Shown here piece by piece: positions 10,907 through 21,324 of a stretch of 64,000 nucleotides of DNA. Every line of letters begins with the position of its first letter. The first letter of the stretch is position 1. The translations under genes and the position numbers were made by a program. This stretch comes from Paraconiothyrium sp. Pb-2020 (lineage: Eukaryota > Ascomycota > Dothideomycetes > Pleosporales > Didymosphaeriaceae), in contig JAJUBI010000005.1 of the NCBI GenBank assembly GCA_022419385.1, forward strand, positions 868,001 through 932,000, written 5' to 3'. A model generated the notes under the pieces. The model was not told the DNA's origin. It made no database searches and saw only the letters and a list, made by a program, of their open reading frames with translations.

Positions 10907-13257
10907 CTATGCGTCTTCAACATGCTGCACGCCCGAAACGACTCCCTTATGCGCTGTCGCGCTCGTCTCGGACGCATCGTCGTTGGTGATATGGTGATGC
11001 TGCAGCTCCTTTGCGCGAGAGTGGCGAGGAATCGTGTCCCTCACACATCCGGCCATGATGTTCCCTTCAAAGAGGTGATGGATCGACTCCAAAGGCACGT
11101 TCTTCGTCTCGGGAACGCAGAAGACTGTGTAGATGCCCATGATAATGCAACACGTCCCAAAAAGCAAAAACGTCCCATACGTGATACCACTCAGCATAAG
11201 TGGAGTGATCTTTGCAATCACCTGAGACTGCGTCAGCCTTTGAAGTCACGACAGGAAGCACCATGAACTTACAAAATTGAAGAGCCACTGGGTCATCAGT
11301 GCTGCCGCCATGATGAGGGACCGAACTATAGCGTGTCAGTCTTCTGTACGGCAATCGCGCCACGTGAACGTGCACTGCTAGACTTACCGTGATTGGGAGA
11401 GCACTCCGAACTCAGGACGAAAGGAATCGGTCCCCATCCTTAACCTTCCCGTCAGCCTGAATCATCAATCCTGGATCGTTCACTTACCGAATGAGTAAAA
11501 CACTACAAAGAGGTAGACGCAGACAATCGCAAATATGCTATTACCCGAAAGGCTGTCCCCCGCCTTTACCGGATTGAGGGCTTGATTGACTCCAATGTAA
11601 ACTAGACCAGCGGGTCCAACAGTCAGCGCAAGTTAAAAAAGCGGGGGTTGGTGCCTCCTGTATATGCTTATTGTGACTAAGTCAGAAAAGTTTCCTTGCA
11701 AGCCTCGTATTGAACGAGGCAATACAAATCTTCTACTGCGCCGCAATAACATATCCATTCGGTACCCGGTGGCTTCGTACACATGGCAAATGCTTGTCCA
11801 AGAGATCCAATGAGGAGCGACCACTAGAAGCAGTGTTAGAAGGGATTCCCATGCCGGCAAACATCAACTAGGGAAGCCGGTGAGGGTATGCAGGTAAACA
11901 TCGACTGGGTAAAGCCGGTGTGGACATGCAAGCCTGACGCAACGAGAACGCTAGAACGGCATACATACCTTCCGGCCTAGCTGCTCCGTGAATGCCATCA
12001 GACCAATCGCCGTCACTACTATCTTTACGATACCGTACACGCCTGTTGCGAACAGCCCGGCTGAGTTACCCTTAAGGCCGATCGATTGGAAGATCTGAGG
12101 CGCGTAATAGTTAATCCTAGAGCGTGCCACTTATCAGCTGACCGCTCACACGAGCCTTTGTATGACGTGGCTTACGAGTTGGTTCCAGTCCATTGTTGCC
12201 AACTAGACACGCGGGCACGAAGTCAGTGCAAGTCGGAGAAGTGGGGTGTCAGAGACAGATTGACTTCGTATCGGGGCGTTACGTACAACATGAGTATGAC
12301 AGCAAAACTACTCTGATAGAGCATGCGCTTGCTTGAGCATGCTGCTCGAAGCTGGGCACTGAGGGGAAGCTTCTCGTGGCCTTGGAAGTCCCTGATAATC
12401 TCGTCGAGCTCTTGTATGACGTCCACATCATCGACAGGTTTCGCTCGAACCCTCGCTAAGGCCTTCGCGGCATCCTTCAGACGGTCCTTTTCGACTAGCC
12501 AACGGGGTGATTCATTCTGGAAAATGATGCCAACCAGCAAACAAGCCCCTGGCAGCATCTGAAGGGCAAAAGGAATCCTCCACTTGGCACTACTCAGCGT
12601 CTTGATTTGGAGACTGATACCATAGTTGACGAAGAAAGACAAGCAGATCCCTGTTACGTTGAACAGCTGCATACATCCGATGCATCGACCTCGGATCTCC
12701 TTATTCGCGTTCTCACCGATGTACGTCGGGACGACTGCAGAGACAAGCCCCACTCCGAAGCCTCCGATAACCCGACCGACGTAGAGCTGAGCCAGGCTTG
12801 CCGTATGGATGGCACACAAGGTCTGGACTAATGATCCGACAAGAAAGATGATGTCTGCAATAATCAAGGCTTTCTTGCGCCCGAACGTATCACTAATGTA
12901 AAAGGAGGACAATGCTCCAAAAAAGCAACCTGCCTGTCTTAAGGTAAGTACTGGTACATTATAGCGTGCTACAAGGTCACACGTACTTGAAGAACGGACA
13001 CAATATTCCCTTGTAGATTGGCGAAGTCAGGGCTTTTGTTGTTCAGGTTGAACGAATGCTGGAACGCATCCATGGTCAAAACGCCTCCGATCAACCCTAT
13101 GTCTGTTAAATGAAGGCAGAGATCAAATGATTTAGGTCTACCTACCTGTGTCCCATCCGAAGAGCATTCCACCGAATGAGGCAACCGCTGTCAACACATA
13201 TGCTCTTCGATATTGGACGATATCGGTCCAAACACGCTTCAGATCGAATTTCGCCAT
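10907..13257 (-). CDS. MFS sugar porter (hexose/quinate-type transporter)
   Basis: Proton-linked sugar uptake at the plasma membrane, 12 helices. I resolve ten exons, all in phase: 13146..13257, 12987..13096, 12287..12933, 12176..12202, 11969..12116, 11781..11823, 11488..11601, 11388..11438, 11273..11325, 10907..11221; 539 residues, normal for the family. Motifs: FGGMLFGWDTG in helix 1, GRVIGGFGVGLVS, DTFGRKKA between helices 2 and 3, NESPRWLVEK in the central loop, QQWTGTNSINYYAP in helix 7, YSFGWGPIPFVLSSE in helix 10 and the terminal VPETK. Exon 4 is only 27 nt. One intron (11602..11780) is 179 bp, the others 50-100. The substrate cannot be told from sequence. Divergent from the P450, with a TATA-like TTAAATA about 140 bp before its start. 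Confidence 0.9.
11702..11720. repeat. Perfect 7-bp hairpin inside long intron of the sugar porter
   Basis: GCCTCGT, a 5-nt loop, then ACGAGGC. It lies in the 179-bp intron between exons 6 and 7. Confidence 0.6.
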
Positions 13258-14328
13258 GCTGCACAATGCAAGAGGCTTGCGTTGTGAGATTTGTCCAGTG
13301 GTCAAGCGTCAATTAAAAATAAGCGATGGCGGTACAGCTTGGGAGCGGTGTAGTTGCCGATGGTGAACACACCTTTGTAGAAAAGTCCGGGGTATTTAAG
13401 GGCGAGGGGTGACGTGGGGTGCGGGGACAGCCGCGGCTTATCGTACCCAAAAGTAGGTGCTCTTCCAGCTTCTGGGGCCGCGGTGTGCACACAATATCGG
13501 CTTGTATTTGAGTATGACCGTCTCGCAAACCAAGAATTTGGCGGTACGATCCCCAAGTCGGGAACAAGTCCATCGGGAACAAGTCGCAACACGAAAACGA
13601 CGTCGGATACGGCCCGCATGGCATGACAATGCTTGCCGCCAGTCAAATCGGTCGGCAGTCGTGACTCAAATGCCGACGTGGTTCAAACGCCGATTCGTCC
13701 GACGTCCCAATGGCTCTTCCCGAAAGCCGACGGCTTCACAAACAACCAATTCACATGGCTGCTGAACTGGTTTTACAGCTTTATTCATGTTTCTATATCA
13801 CTACAGTGTATTGAATTGCATTCCTTGCTGCAATCATGACAATGGATTTGGAATATTTGAATAGTCGCTAGCAGAATTGAACGAGTGCCTTCGAGAAATA
13901 TGTTTTGAATGAAGCTATAGGGACGTAAGTTCTGCGCAGTCTACTGTCTGCCTCGAAACTGTAATGTCGCTCAAGTACATCAGTTATGATCCGCTTGCCA
14001 GTACACCGTGTAAGCCAACTAACATCAGGGGATTGAACCCATCTGCGGCATGCTATCTCGAGGTCCGCGCCAGACTCGCACCACTGTAGGCGATTGTGGG
14101 GGGTTTTAGGTGGTATCAGGGGTGAAAATTAATAGACTTGGTCCCATCCGCCATCACACGCTTTATGCATCGAAATGACAAACAAATTATCGTTACGTCA
14201 TACATTCCGTTAGTACTACAATGGAACCCTGAGGAATACCTAAGCAGACCTAGGTACTATCTAACCATCATCATACACAATAACAGCCTCTGCTCCTCAA
14301 TATTCCTAGCCCGCGGACAGTTCGCGAT
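13258..14328. other. Divergent intergenic region, sugar porter / P450
   Basis: 1.07 kb holding both promoters. The left third is GC-rich, the right part AT-rich. A tRNA-like patch near 14027-14100 was examined and rejected. Confidence 0.45.
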
Positions 14329-15978
14329 ATGGACCGACCGACTCTGCTGTCCGCGCTCAGTACACTAACTGTTGGTGTGGTGGTGCCTGTAGGTCTAATC
14401 TGCGCATTCACGTATCTCAAAACCTTTATCAGCTATCAGCTCGATGTCCGCAATCGTCCCAGTTGTGAAGGGGATGTCCAGATTACCCGAACTCCACCAC
14501 TCATACCGTACGCCATCCCTGGGCTAGGGTCAACGATCGGCTTCAGCAATCAGTCCGTGGGCAGCTTCTGGGGGTTCTTGAGAACACAGACAGATCGCTA
14601 CCGTCGTGAAGCCTTTTCCATCATCCTTGCTGGAAAGCGAACACACTTCGTCTTTTCCGACGACGGTGTCTCCGCGTTGTTTAAGAGCCGCCAGCTCTCA
14701 CGTGCAGAGCTAGACCGACAGCTCGCCGTCAACGTGCTTGGAATGTGCAAGGAAGACTCCTCCAAAGCGTTCCCAGATCGCACTAATGAGGAGAAGATCA
14801 CCACTGAACGACTTCACTCAGAGCATTTGCTAAGCTCTGCAGCCGTCAACTTACTGACTGAGAAGTTCGTGGAAACCTTCCGAGATCAATTGGATGAAGA
14901 TGTCGGTCTCACAGATGGCTTAGACGTTAATCTATATGAGTGGCTTTGGCCTCGGGTTTTCCATGCATCAACAACTTCCCTTGTTGGTTCGAAACTCCTT
15001 GAGATGTACCCTGACTTCGATGTAGATTATCGAGTTTGGGAGGACAACCTACTTACCCTCCTCTTTGGTACCCCTCGTCTATTCGCAAGGGAAGCATATC
15101 GCGCACGGGATGCATGCGTAGAAAAACTGGAGAAGTGGCTGCAGACAGGGTATCAGCACCCGATGCAGGATGGAGAAAATCCCGACTGGACACCCTATTC
15201 TGGCGCTCGAATCATGCGAAGACGGCACGAACTTTACAAACAGCGTGGACTGAGCATTCATGGACAAGCCGGCTGGGACCTAATTTTTCTCGCCGGGATC
15301 CTATCCAATGCCACCCCAGCCACTGGTTGGATGCTCCTGCATATACTTTCTCCAACCAGCTCACCCGACTTCCGTTCGCGCATAATGCAGGAGCTGCAAT
15401 CATGTAAGCGTGATGACGGCTTCGTCAACATTCCTGCATTGGTCCGCTTGCCGCTCCTCAACTCCGCCTTCCACGAAATACTCCGTCTGTATGTCGACCT
15501 GCTCGTCGTACGCCAGGTTGACAGCTCAGTAGCCCTTGGAACACACTATGTGAAGCAAGGCGAGCAGGTCATGGCACCTACGTGGATGACGCATCGAAAC
15601 CCTGCATTCTTCGATAGACCTGACGTTTTCGACCCTGAGCGCTTTCTGATTACGGACCCAGAGACCAGAATGCTCAGCTACAGCGCGACTGGCCTGGGTG
15701 GCAAATACTTTCCGTTCGGTGGCGGCCACTATATGTGCCCCGGGCGGGTATTTGCCAAACAAGAGGTATTGGGTACCGTCGCAATGTTACTACTTAACTT
15801 CGACATTACCTTTAGGGGGTTTGTGAAGCACACCAAGGGGAGTTGGGCGGCAGCTGGCAAAAATGACTTTCCAACAATCAAGAACGGGTTTGCTGGCAAT
15901 CAAGTAGTTGGCATCGAGGGGGATATGCAGGTTCACATCAAGAGACGACCATCAGTTTCAACGGAGGATTCGATGTGA
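14329..15978 (+). CDS. Cytochrome P450 monooxygenase (CYP7/CYP8-like clan)
   Basis: Haem-thiolate enzyme, single exon, 549 residues. An N-terminal hydrophobic anchor (about residues 8-30) predicts attachment to the ER membrane. The Cys haem ligand lies in FPFGGGHYMCPG (Cys near residue 470), the K-helix ExxR is EILR (near 383), and the PERF element is in FDPERFL. The I-helix (about 320-335) reads AGILSNATPATGW: it lacks the usual acid-threonine pair that delivers protons to oxygen and has an Asn-x-x-Pro-Ala-Thr arrangement, as in sterol 7/12-hydroxylases and prostacyclin synthase. The absence of introns contrasts with the neighbours on both sides. Divergent from a sugar porter and 670 bp before a GST, suggesting a small detoxification or metabolite group (inference). 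Substrate unknown. Confidence 0.9.
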   Translation: MDRPTLLSALSTLTVGVVVPVGLICAFTYLKTFISYQLDVRNRPSCEGDVQITRTPPLIPYAIPGLGSTIGFSNQSVGSFWGFLRTQTDRYRREAFSIILAGKRTHFVFSDDGVSALFKSRQLSRAELDRQLAVNVLGMCKEDSSKAFPDRTNEEKITTERLHSEHLLSSAAVNLLTEKFVETFRDQLDEDVGLTDGLDVNLYEWLWPRVFHASTTSLVGSKLLEMYPDFDVDYRVWEDNLLTLLFGTPRLFAREAYRARDACVEKLEKWLQTGYQHPMQDGENPDWTPYSGARIMRRRHELYKQRGLSIHGQAGWDLIFLAGILSNATPATGWMLLHILSPTSSPDFRSRIMQELQSCKRDDGFVNIPALVRLPLLNSAFHEILRLYVDLLVVRQVDSSVALGTHYVKQGEQVMAPTWMTHRNPAFFDRPDVFDPERFLITDPETRMLSYSATGLGGKYFPFGGGHYMCPGRVFAKQEVLGTVAMLLLNFDITFRGFVKHTKGSWAAAGKNDFPTIKNGFAGNQVVGIEGDMQVHIKRRPSVSTEDSM

Positions 15979-16648
15979 AATTATACGTGCTGCCTCAGAC
16001 ATCTGCTCTATGTTGAAACGTTGTTGTTATAGACGTCATAGTTTCTGTGCTTACGACCACGTCTGAGCCTTTTTTTGACGGGGACATGATCACCTTGTTG
16101 TCCATATGGACCAGCTTTCGCGTGCTCGTGCTTGACCTTAGACGTCAAGTTCAGAACCTTCTTCGACACCTTCCTACTAGTGTAGCGCAAGTCAAGCAAT
16201 GCCTTGATAAGTTCGCGACCAAGCTTTGCTGCCACAAGCTCTTGACGACAGTTGTATGTTTCTCAAGATGCTATGGAACGCGTCGGAGAGGAATCGACGT
16301 CCACATAGAATCGGACTTGCGCACGAGCCTCCTAAAGTGCCCAGGTGGGCGCGTCGGATTTGAGAACGCGGGGTCATGTGTTGAGGCTTCAGCTTACTGT
16401 TCGATTTATAATCCATTTGTGGTTGCATAATCTTGTTGTTTTCGTCTAATGCTTTTCAATCCTGGCCTTCCCTGGTCGATGCATCTATTTGGGTGCTGGG
16501 GCTCTCGCGAGGCCGATTTTGAAGATCGCAACAGATGACACGAAGCTAGTTCGTCGGATTTGGGCCGTCCGAAATCCGCGCTACTGAAACATATAAGCAA
16601 TGGATTGCCCACTACTTGATCGCGCTGATTTACTCAACTCTACCCATT
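15979..16648. other. Intergenic region, P450 to GST
   Basis: 670 bp between two co-directed genes; holds the GST promoter. No gene seen. Confidence 0.5.
16591..16596 (+). promoter_or_regulatory. TATA box of the GST gene
   Basis: ATATAAG about 55 bp before the start codon at 16649, well placed for a short leader. Confidence 0.45.
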
Positions 16649-17688
16649 ATGCCTAAAATCAAACTCTACGACTTCCCTAGCAAAGAGCCATGTGCAGCAT
16701 GGCTTCCAAGTGCCTGGAAAGGTCGGCAATCATGACGTCTCGGGGAGCATGAGATTTACTGACATGCATGCAGTTCGAATGGCTCTCAATTACAAAGGTC
16801 TCGATTATGAAACTCAGTGGGTGGAGTACCGTATGTCGTGACTGCTCATTTGCCGTATACCAACGATGCTGATGATTTCACAGCGGACGTCGCACCACTG
16901 GCAAAATCATTGTCAGTCTATCTCCCGCAGGCCTCGAGAATAATTACTCAAAAATTCACAGAGGCATCCCACCGAATATAGGACCTGGCCTACCGTACAC
17001 AATTCCAATCATGAGCACAGCTGATGGATCGCACATCATGGATTCGAGGAAGATAGTGTAACTGCTCTACACTTCATACGAGCATGATGTAAACTGACAT
17101 GTAGCAGAGATTATCTGGAGGAGCATTACGGTCCGCCAGAGTATCCTTCTTTGCACCTTGAAAGCCCGGTGTTACCTCGTGTTATGGAACAGATGCCTGG
17201 AATCATGCAGCGCTGGGCATCGTCTGTTCGTAAGTCAAGAGGATCTCTAGCACAAAGAACGCTTCAGCTGACTGAGTCTATAGTGTATCCATTAGTTCCT
17301 AGAAACCTCCTCAATCCAAAAAGCGCCGAATACTACGAACGTACGCGCGAGGAATTTTTTGGCATGTCTTTGGAGGAGTTCGGACGCCAAAAATCCGGGG
17401 AGGCTTGGGCTTCGCTAGACGCTACTTGGGGTCTAATGGCTGCTATAATCAAAGAAACGCCAGGACCGTACTTTTTGGGTGACATCAGTGAGTAGCGAAA
17501 TTGCAGACATCTCTTCGCACTGTATTAACATGTCTACTACAGCGTCTTACGCCGACTTTCAGCTCGTCGCAATTTTGCATTGGGCGAAGCGGGCCGACGA
17601 GAACGTCTTCGAACGTCTCATAGCCTTCGAGCCAGCTTTTAGGACGATCTACGATGCATATGCGCCCTATTTGAAGCGTGAATCCTAG
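16649..17688 (+). CDS. Glutathione S-transferase-like protein (fungal, ustS-like)
   Basis: Probable glutathione transferase for conjugation of electrophiles or a biosynthetic step. Seven exons joined in phase: 16649..16721, 16774..16830, 16884..16911, 16962..17057, 17108..17229, 17284..17487, 17543..17688; 241 residues, a usual length. The N-terminal thioredoxin-like half has IKLYDFPSK, WKVRMALNYKG, the cis-Pro segment near LPYTIPIM and DSRKIVDYLEEHY; the C-terminal helical half ends with SYADFQLVAILHWAKRAD and ERLIAF. The third exon is only 28 nt. Because the exons are so short, only the last ones give visible open frames. The P450 lies upstream on the same strand. Relatives occur both in detoxification and in secondary-metabolite clusters; I cannot choose. 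Confidence 0.88.
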
Positions 17689-19224
17689 CTTCGTTAAGAA
17701 AAGCCGAACAATAGAAGACAAAAGAAAAGCTTCTAAACTGAACAGATTTCCTACTCTCCTTTGACCGGTTGTTGCGAAACTTCCCTAGAGGTTAACTCCA
17801 GCCACACTGCCATTCCGCGACGTCACAGATTGCCCAATGCCAGCTCACATTACACCAATGTCCATCACTAAGAACGATCGTGAAATTCTACTGCACAGCG
17901 CGATTGTGGGCCCGCACAAATACTAGTCCACTTGGTGGCTATCTATGTGTCAAATCTGGGAGCAGTAATGGATGCAAGATCAAACTAAGTAATCTCCGTT
18001 CCTTAGGATTGAGATCCCCCAACCTGACCTTTGATGAAAGGTTTGCGGATTAGCTCTGGCAAGAGCAGCAACAACATCGCCATGCCCACATCACATCACA
18101 GCAAGGGTTTCGACAACCTCAACAAGTTTATGTAGGATGCATATAGCGACGTTCTCGCAAGTACATCAATAGCACAGCACAAAAAACGCCAAAAGGATGC
18201 ATGTTCCCTCCGAAGCTCTCCCCTGTGCCAACTATCGGCACAACGAACGAGCATCAAAGGCATCATCACCCGAAGAAGAAGGTGGGTGATGACTTGGTCA
18301 ATCTAGCTTCTATGTCCACACTCGTTTCGACCGTAGGGCATAACGTACTGACGAGCTCTAGCTAATTAGAAGCAGATGCCGTAAACGCAACAGGTCAATC
18401 ACGACCGTTGGTTGTGGCTGTTTCGCAAACCCTAATAAGGTTGCCAGTCTTAAACCCACATCCAAGCCAGAAGCATGAGCGGGGTAGAAAGACAAAAAAT
18501 CCCCAGAAACCACAGGATAAGCCCCCAGAAGCCACGATAGTCAAATTCCGAAGAGAAGACTTCATCATATCTGTGAAGATACTGATGCTGGACATTCCCG
18601 CACGTAGGAACGTCATACCTACCATGTCCTCCACGACGAGTACATGATGAAGTGCGATGGGTCATAGTGACTAACCCCGTACTTATGAACCCATTGCAAA
18701 CCGAAGGCTTGGAGCCTCGAATTTGCCAGTGATGCATCATCGCCGATGGCTGGTGGTAGTCTCTTCCTACCAGCTCACTAGGCTAGCAATCATCCAATGC
18801 GTCTGTAAGATATCGATGTTACCAAGACTTGCTTCGGTATGATATCAAACTGAAAGCGACGGCATACCTGACGGAGGGAGGTGAGCCTGCGATAGGCTTC
18901 TTCTCAACCTTCGTTAGAGACGCCGCGCTTTCGCGTCTTGCTTAATGAACAAATTACCCAGAACCCCGGGTGCCTATCAACCAAGCGCCAAGGACCTTTC
19001 GGCCTGTCAGGACTGCCAATGGCGGTTCCATATCTGTTGGCTTCTTTCACCGAGGCCGTCCATAAAGATTGCTGGGGACAAGCCCAGCCTCGAGATGCTC
19101 AGCTCGCTCGGTGACGGGGGACGCCCCCTGTTCAAAAGGGCCGCTGATCTTGTAGGGATTCGAGTCTGCATCGCCATATGCGATTGCGACATGATAATGA
19201 GAACGGGCTTCTTATGGCCATTCT

Positions 19225-19525
19225 TTCACACCTCTCGCTCTGGGTGGTCCGCCTTCTCTGGCTGCACTACAATGTCGTTTTACTGGCTCCGGGCAACACC
19301 TCTGGCTCTCACATGGATATTTTCGTCACCAACTCTGTGTGTATACCACACCACAGGCTGTCTGGATGACACCATAGGCTCTCGGTGGGACAATGCCTCC
19401 GGCGTCTTCTGCGTACATGTTTCCGTGCGCTCTAGGCTGTGGTTCACACCTCTCGCTCCGGGTGGTTGCTGTGCCCTATTTGTGGCCGGGTCGCGGGGCC
19501 CCAAAGCCCTATTGGTAGCCGGGAT
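19225..19525. repeat. Imperfect short duplications
   Basis: TCACACCTCTCGCTCTGGGT (near 19226) returns with few changes near 19446; GCCCTATTTGTGGCCGGG and GCCCTATTGGTAGCCGGG lie about 35 bp apart near 19473-19523. This looks like old local duplication. Confidence 0.5.
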
Positions 19526-19739
19526 GGAAGGCTTTGTTCCTCGATGGGAATAGCCCAATGATAGGTCTTCGTGACCAAGTGCTACTCGGGACGTCTCCCG
19601 GTGCGCGAGCTTGTGAGCTTAGCAATAGTATGCGCGCTCAATGGCAACGCTGGGTGTGGGAAACTGTCCTTTATCAGGAACAGTCTGTAACCACCCGTTC
19701 ATGCACGCCTTGCGCATCTGTCTGGGTGAGGTTACGGAC

Positions 19740-19865
19740 TTTCAGGTGTTACACCTTCAGTCGCTGGTCTCATCAGTCGCTGTACTTCAGAATCGTTGTC
19801 TTCAGTAGCTGTACTTCAGAAGCTTTATCTTCAGGGCGTCCTTCAGATAATTAGCCTTCAGAACA
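19740..19865. repeat. Dispersed CTTCAG/CTGAAG motif array
   Basis: CTTCAG or TTCAG occurs about nine times in roughly 120 bp at irregular 12-18 bp spacing, interleaved with two near-copies of CAGTCGCTG and AGCTGTACTTCAGAA. It overlaps the 3' end of a possible minus-strand frame. Confidence 0.5.
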
Positions 19866-20440
19866 TTGTGTTCGTCAGGTAGGGTTTCAGATATCGAGGA
19901 GTGGCTTTTACGTCCGTCGAGTCTGTGGATTTTCGCAGTGACCTTTGGTGTGCGTATTTGAACGACACGTCGTTCAGGAATACGTGTGGTTTCACAGCGC
20001 TCGCAGACGGGGGCTGACCCGCTGAAGGTGTTACTTCCAGGTCGAGAGCGATTTGGCGCATCTTGAATGTTGGGTCGAACAGGGATAGTATCAGCCGTAA
20101 GTGGTTTGCGTTGTCGTGAAGTCCGAAAGCAGGGTATCCGACGTGAAAAGGTCAGTCGCGAACGAGCGCGCAGCGCGAGGAAGGTGCATGTGGAGGAAGG
20201 GAAACAAAGAGCTTCATAAGGCGAGCGGGTAACACAAGTTATGGGAAGTCTCATGCAACGAAGACATAAGCGATAAATGTTGACATGCAAAGATTGAAGG
20301 ATTGCGGGCTGCGGAGCATTTAAATGTTGACGAGGTCCATGGGAGGAGGTTGGGCAGAGCCGCAAATTTGAAAGACGTGGAGCGCGTGTCGCGCTAAACA
20401 GCTTGGCAAAATCGAACCGAGGCGCGTCATCGACGTCCAT
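19802..20440 (-). CDS. Doubtful hypothetical protein, divergent from EF-hand gene
   Basis: An open frame of 212 codons, basic and Arg/Ser/Pro-rich, starting MDVDDAPRFDFAKLF 63 bp from the start of the EF-hand gene on the other strand. I recognise no domain. The start looks gene-like, but the middle reads equally well in a second frame (19858..20061), so if a gene exists it probably has an intron I cannot place. Alternatively it is the leader region of the EF-hand gene. Confidence 0.25.
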   Translation of the reverse strand: MDVDDAPRFDFAKLFSATRAPRLSNLRLCPTSSHGPRQHLNAPQPAILQSLHVNIYRLCLRCMRLPITCVTRSPYEALCFPSSTCTFLALRARSRLTFSRRIPCFRTSRQRKPLTADTIPVRPNIQDAPNRSRPGSNTFSGSAPVCERCETTRIPERRVVQIRTPKVTAKIHRLDGRKSHSSISETLPDEHNVLKANYLKDALKIKLLKYSY

Positions 20441-20503
20441 TACGCAGCGCCACGGGCTGAAAGGACAGCGCAGTGAGCATCGATACTCTACAGCCAGATT
20501 ACC

Positions 20504-21249
20504 ATGGTACGTATTATTTCCCCTTCTTCGGTTAGACTACCATGCCAAAGCTGACCGAAACAGCCCCCTAAACGCCGCGCTCCTTCCTCACGCCAGCTTG
20601 CACCCAAACGCCCCTCCAAACTCGCAAAAGAGCATGGTATAACGGCAGACCAAGAAGCCGAGATACGAGAAGCATTCGGTCTCTTTGCAGTCAGTCATCC
20701 CGACCATGATGACTTAAAAGAAGGCGTACTACGAAGAGACGATGTTCGCCGGTGCTTAATGTACCACGACTATCCTATCCATCGACATCCTTGCGGACCT
20801 TTGACTAACACAGTTGCAGTTCCCTGAACCTAGGCCCTGAAAAAGCTGAGCTTCCTGAAATCCTCTCCACAATCGATCCTTTAGAGACCGGCTTTGTGCC
20901 TTTCATACCCTTCCTATCCTACGCCGCTATCGCTATTCACACTAAAGACGACTCAGAAGAGGAAGGCAATGAAGATGAGGATGACGAGGATGAATTTCAC
21001 GACGAGAATGACCAAGAGCAAGTTGACGCGGCATTTAAGCTCTTCACACACGGTGGACCGGGACCTATAACTCTTGCGCACTTACGACGTGTAGCGAAGG
21101 AATTGAAAGAAGATGTACCGGATGATGTACTGAAAGACATGATTCGCGAAGCCAATGGTGGTGTGAAAGGAAAAGGAAAGGATACTGGTGGCGTCGGTGT
21201 CGAGGAGTTTGAAAGTGTTTTGAGAAGGGCGGGTGTGTCGTTCGGCTAG
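20504..21249 (+). CDS. Centrin/calmodulin-like EF-hand protein with degenerate loops
   Basis: Three exons: 20504..20506 (the ATG alone), 20564..20760, 20820..21249; 209 residues. The first exon encodes only the initiator Met, after which the protein reads PPKRRAPSSRQLAPK, a basic tail as in fungal centrin-like proteins. EF-hand pair one: EAEIREAFGLF and a second helix-loop near DPLETGFVPF; pair two: QVDAAFKLF and GVGVEEFESVL. None of the loops keeps the canonical DxDxDG ligand set, so calcium binding is probably lost or weak. An acidic linker (Glu/Asp run, residues ~115-135) separates the pairs. Role unknown; centrin relatives serve spindle poles and mRNA export. Tail to tail with the DUF7708 gene, only 75 bp apart. 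Confidence 0.85.
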
Positions 21250-21324
21250 TGATGATGACGATGATGGAGGACACGACTTTGATACCCTTGCTTTATGGAC
21301 TAATATCTCGATTACTATGCGCCT

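Larger units (their letters stand above)
17689..20503. other. 2.8-kb region without a confident gene
   Basis: Both strands have open frames up to about 200 codons, none with a family signature, splice logic or signal peptide I trust. 18950-19560 is GC-richer and contains imperfect duplications; 19690-19870 has a run of CTTCAG motifs. A candidate divergent gene at the right end is listed separately. Confidence 0.4.

Noticed and set aside
14027..14100. tRNA-like patch on the minus strand (B-box-like GGTTCAATCCC and A-box-like TGGTGCGAGTCTGG)
   Set aside because: The T-arm has only three pairs, no anticodon stem forms, and the acceptor ends do not pair.
18945..19553. 202-codon + strand frame
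   Set aside because: Internal repeats, Cys/Trp-rich random-looking composition, no family signature or splice support.
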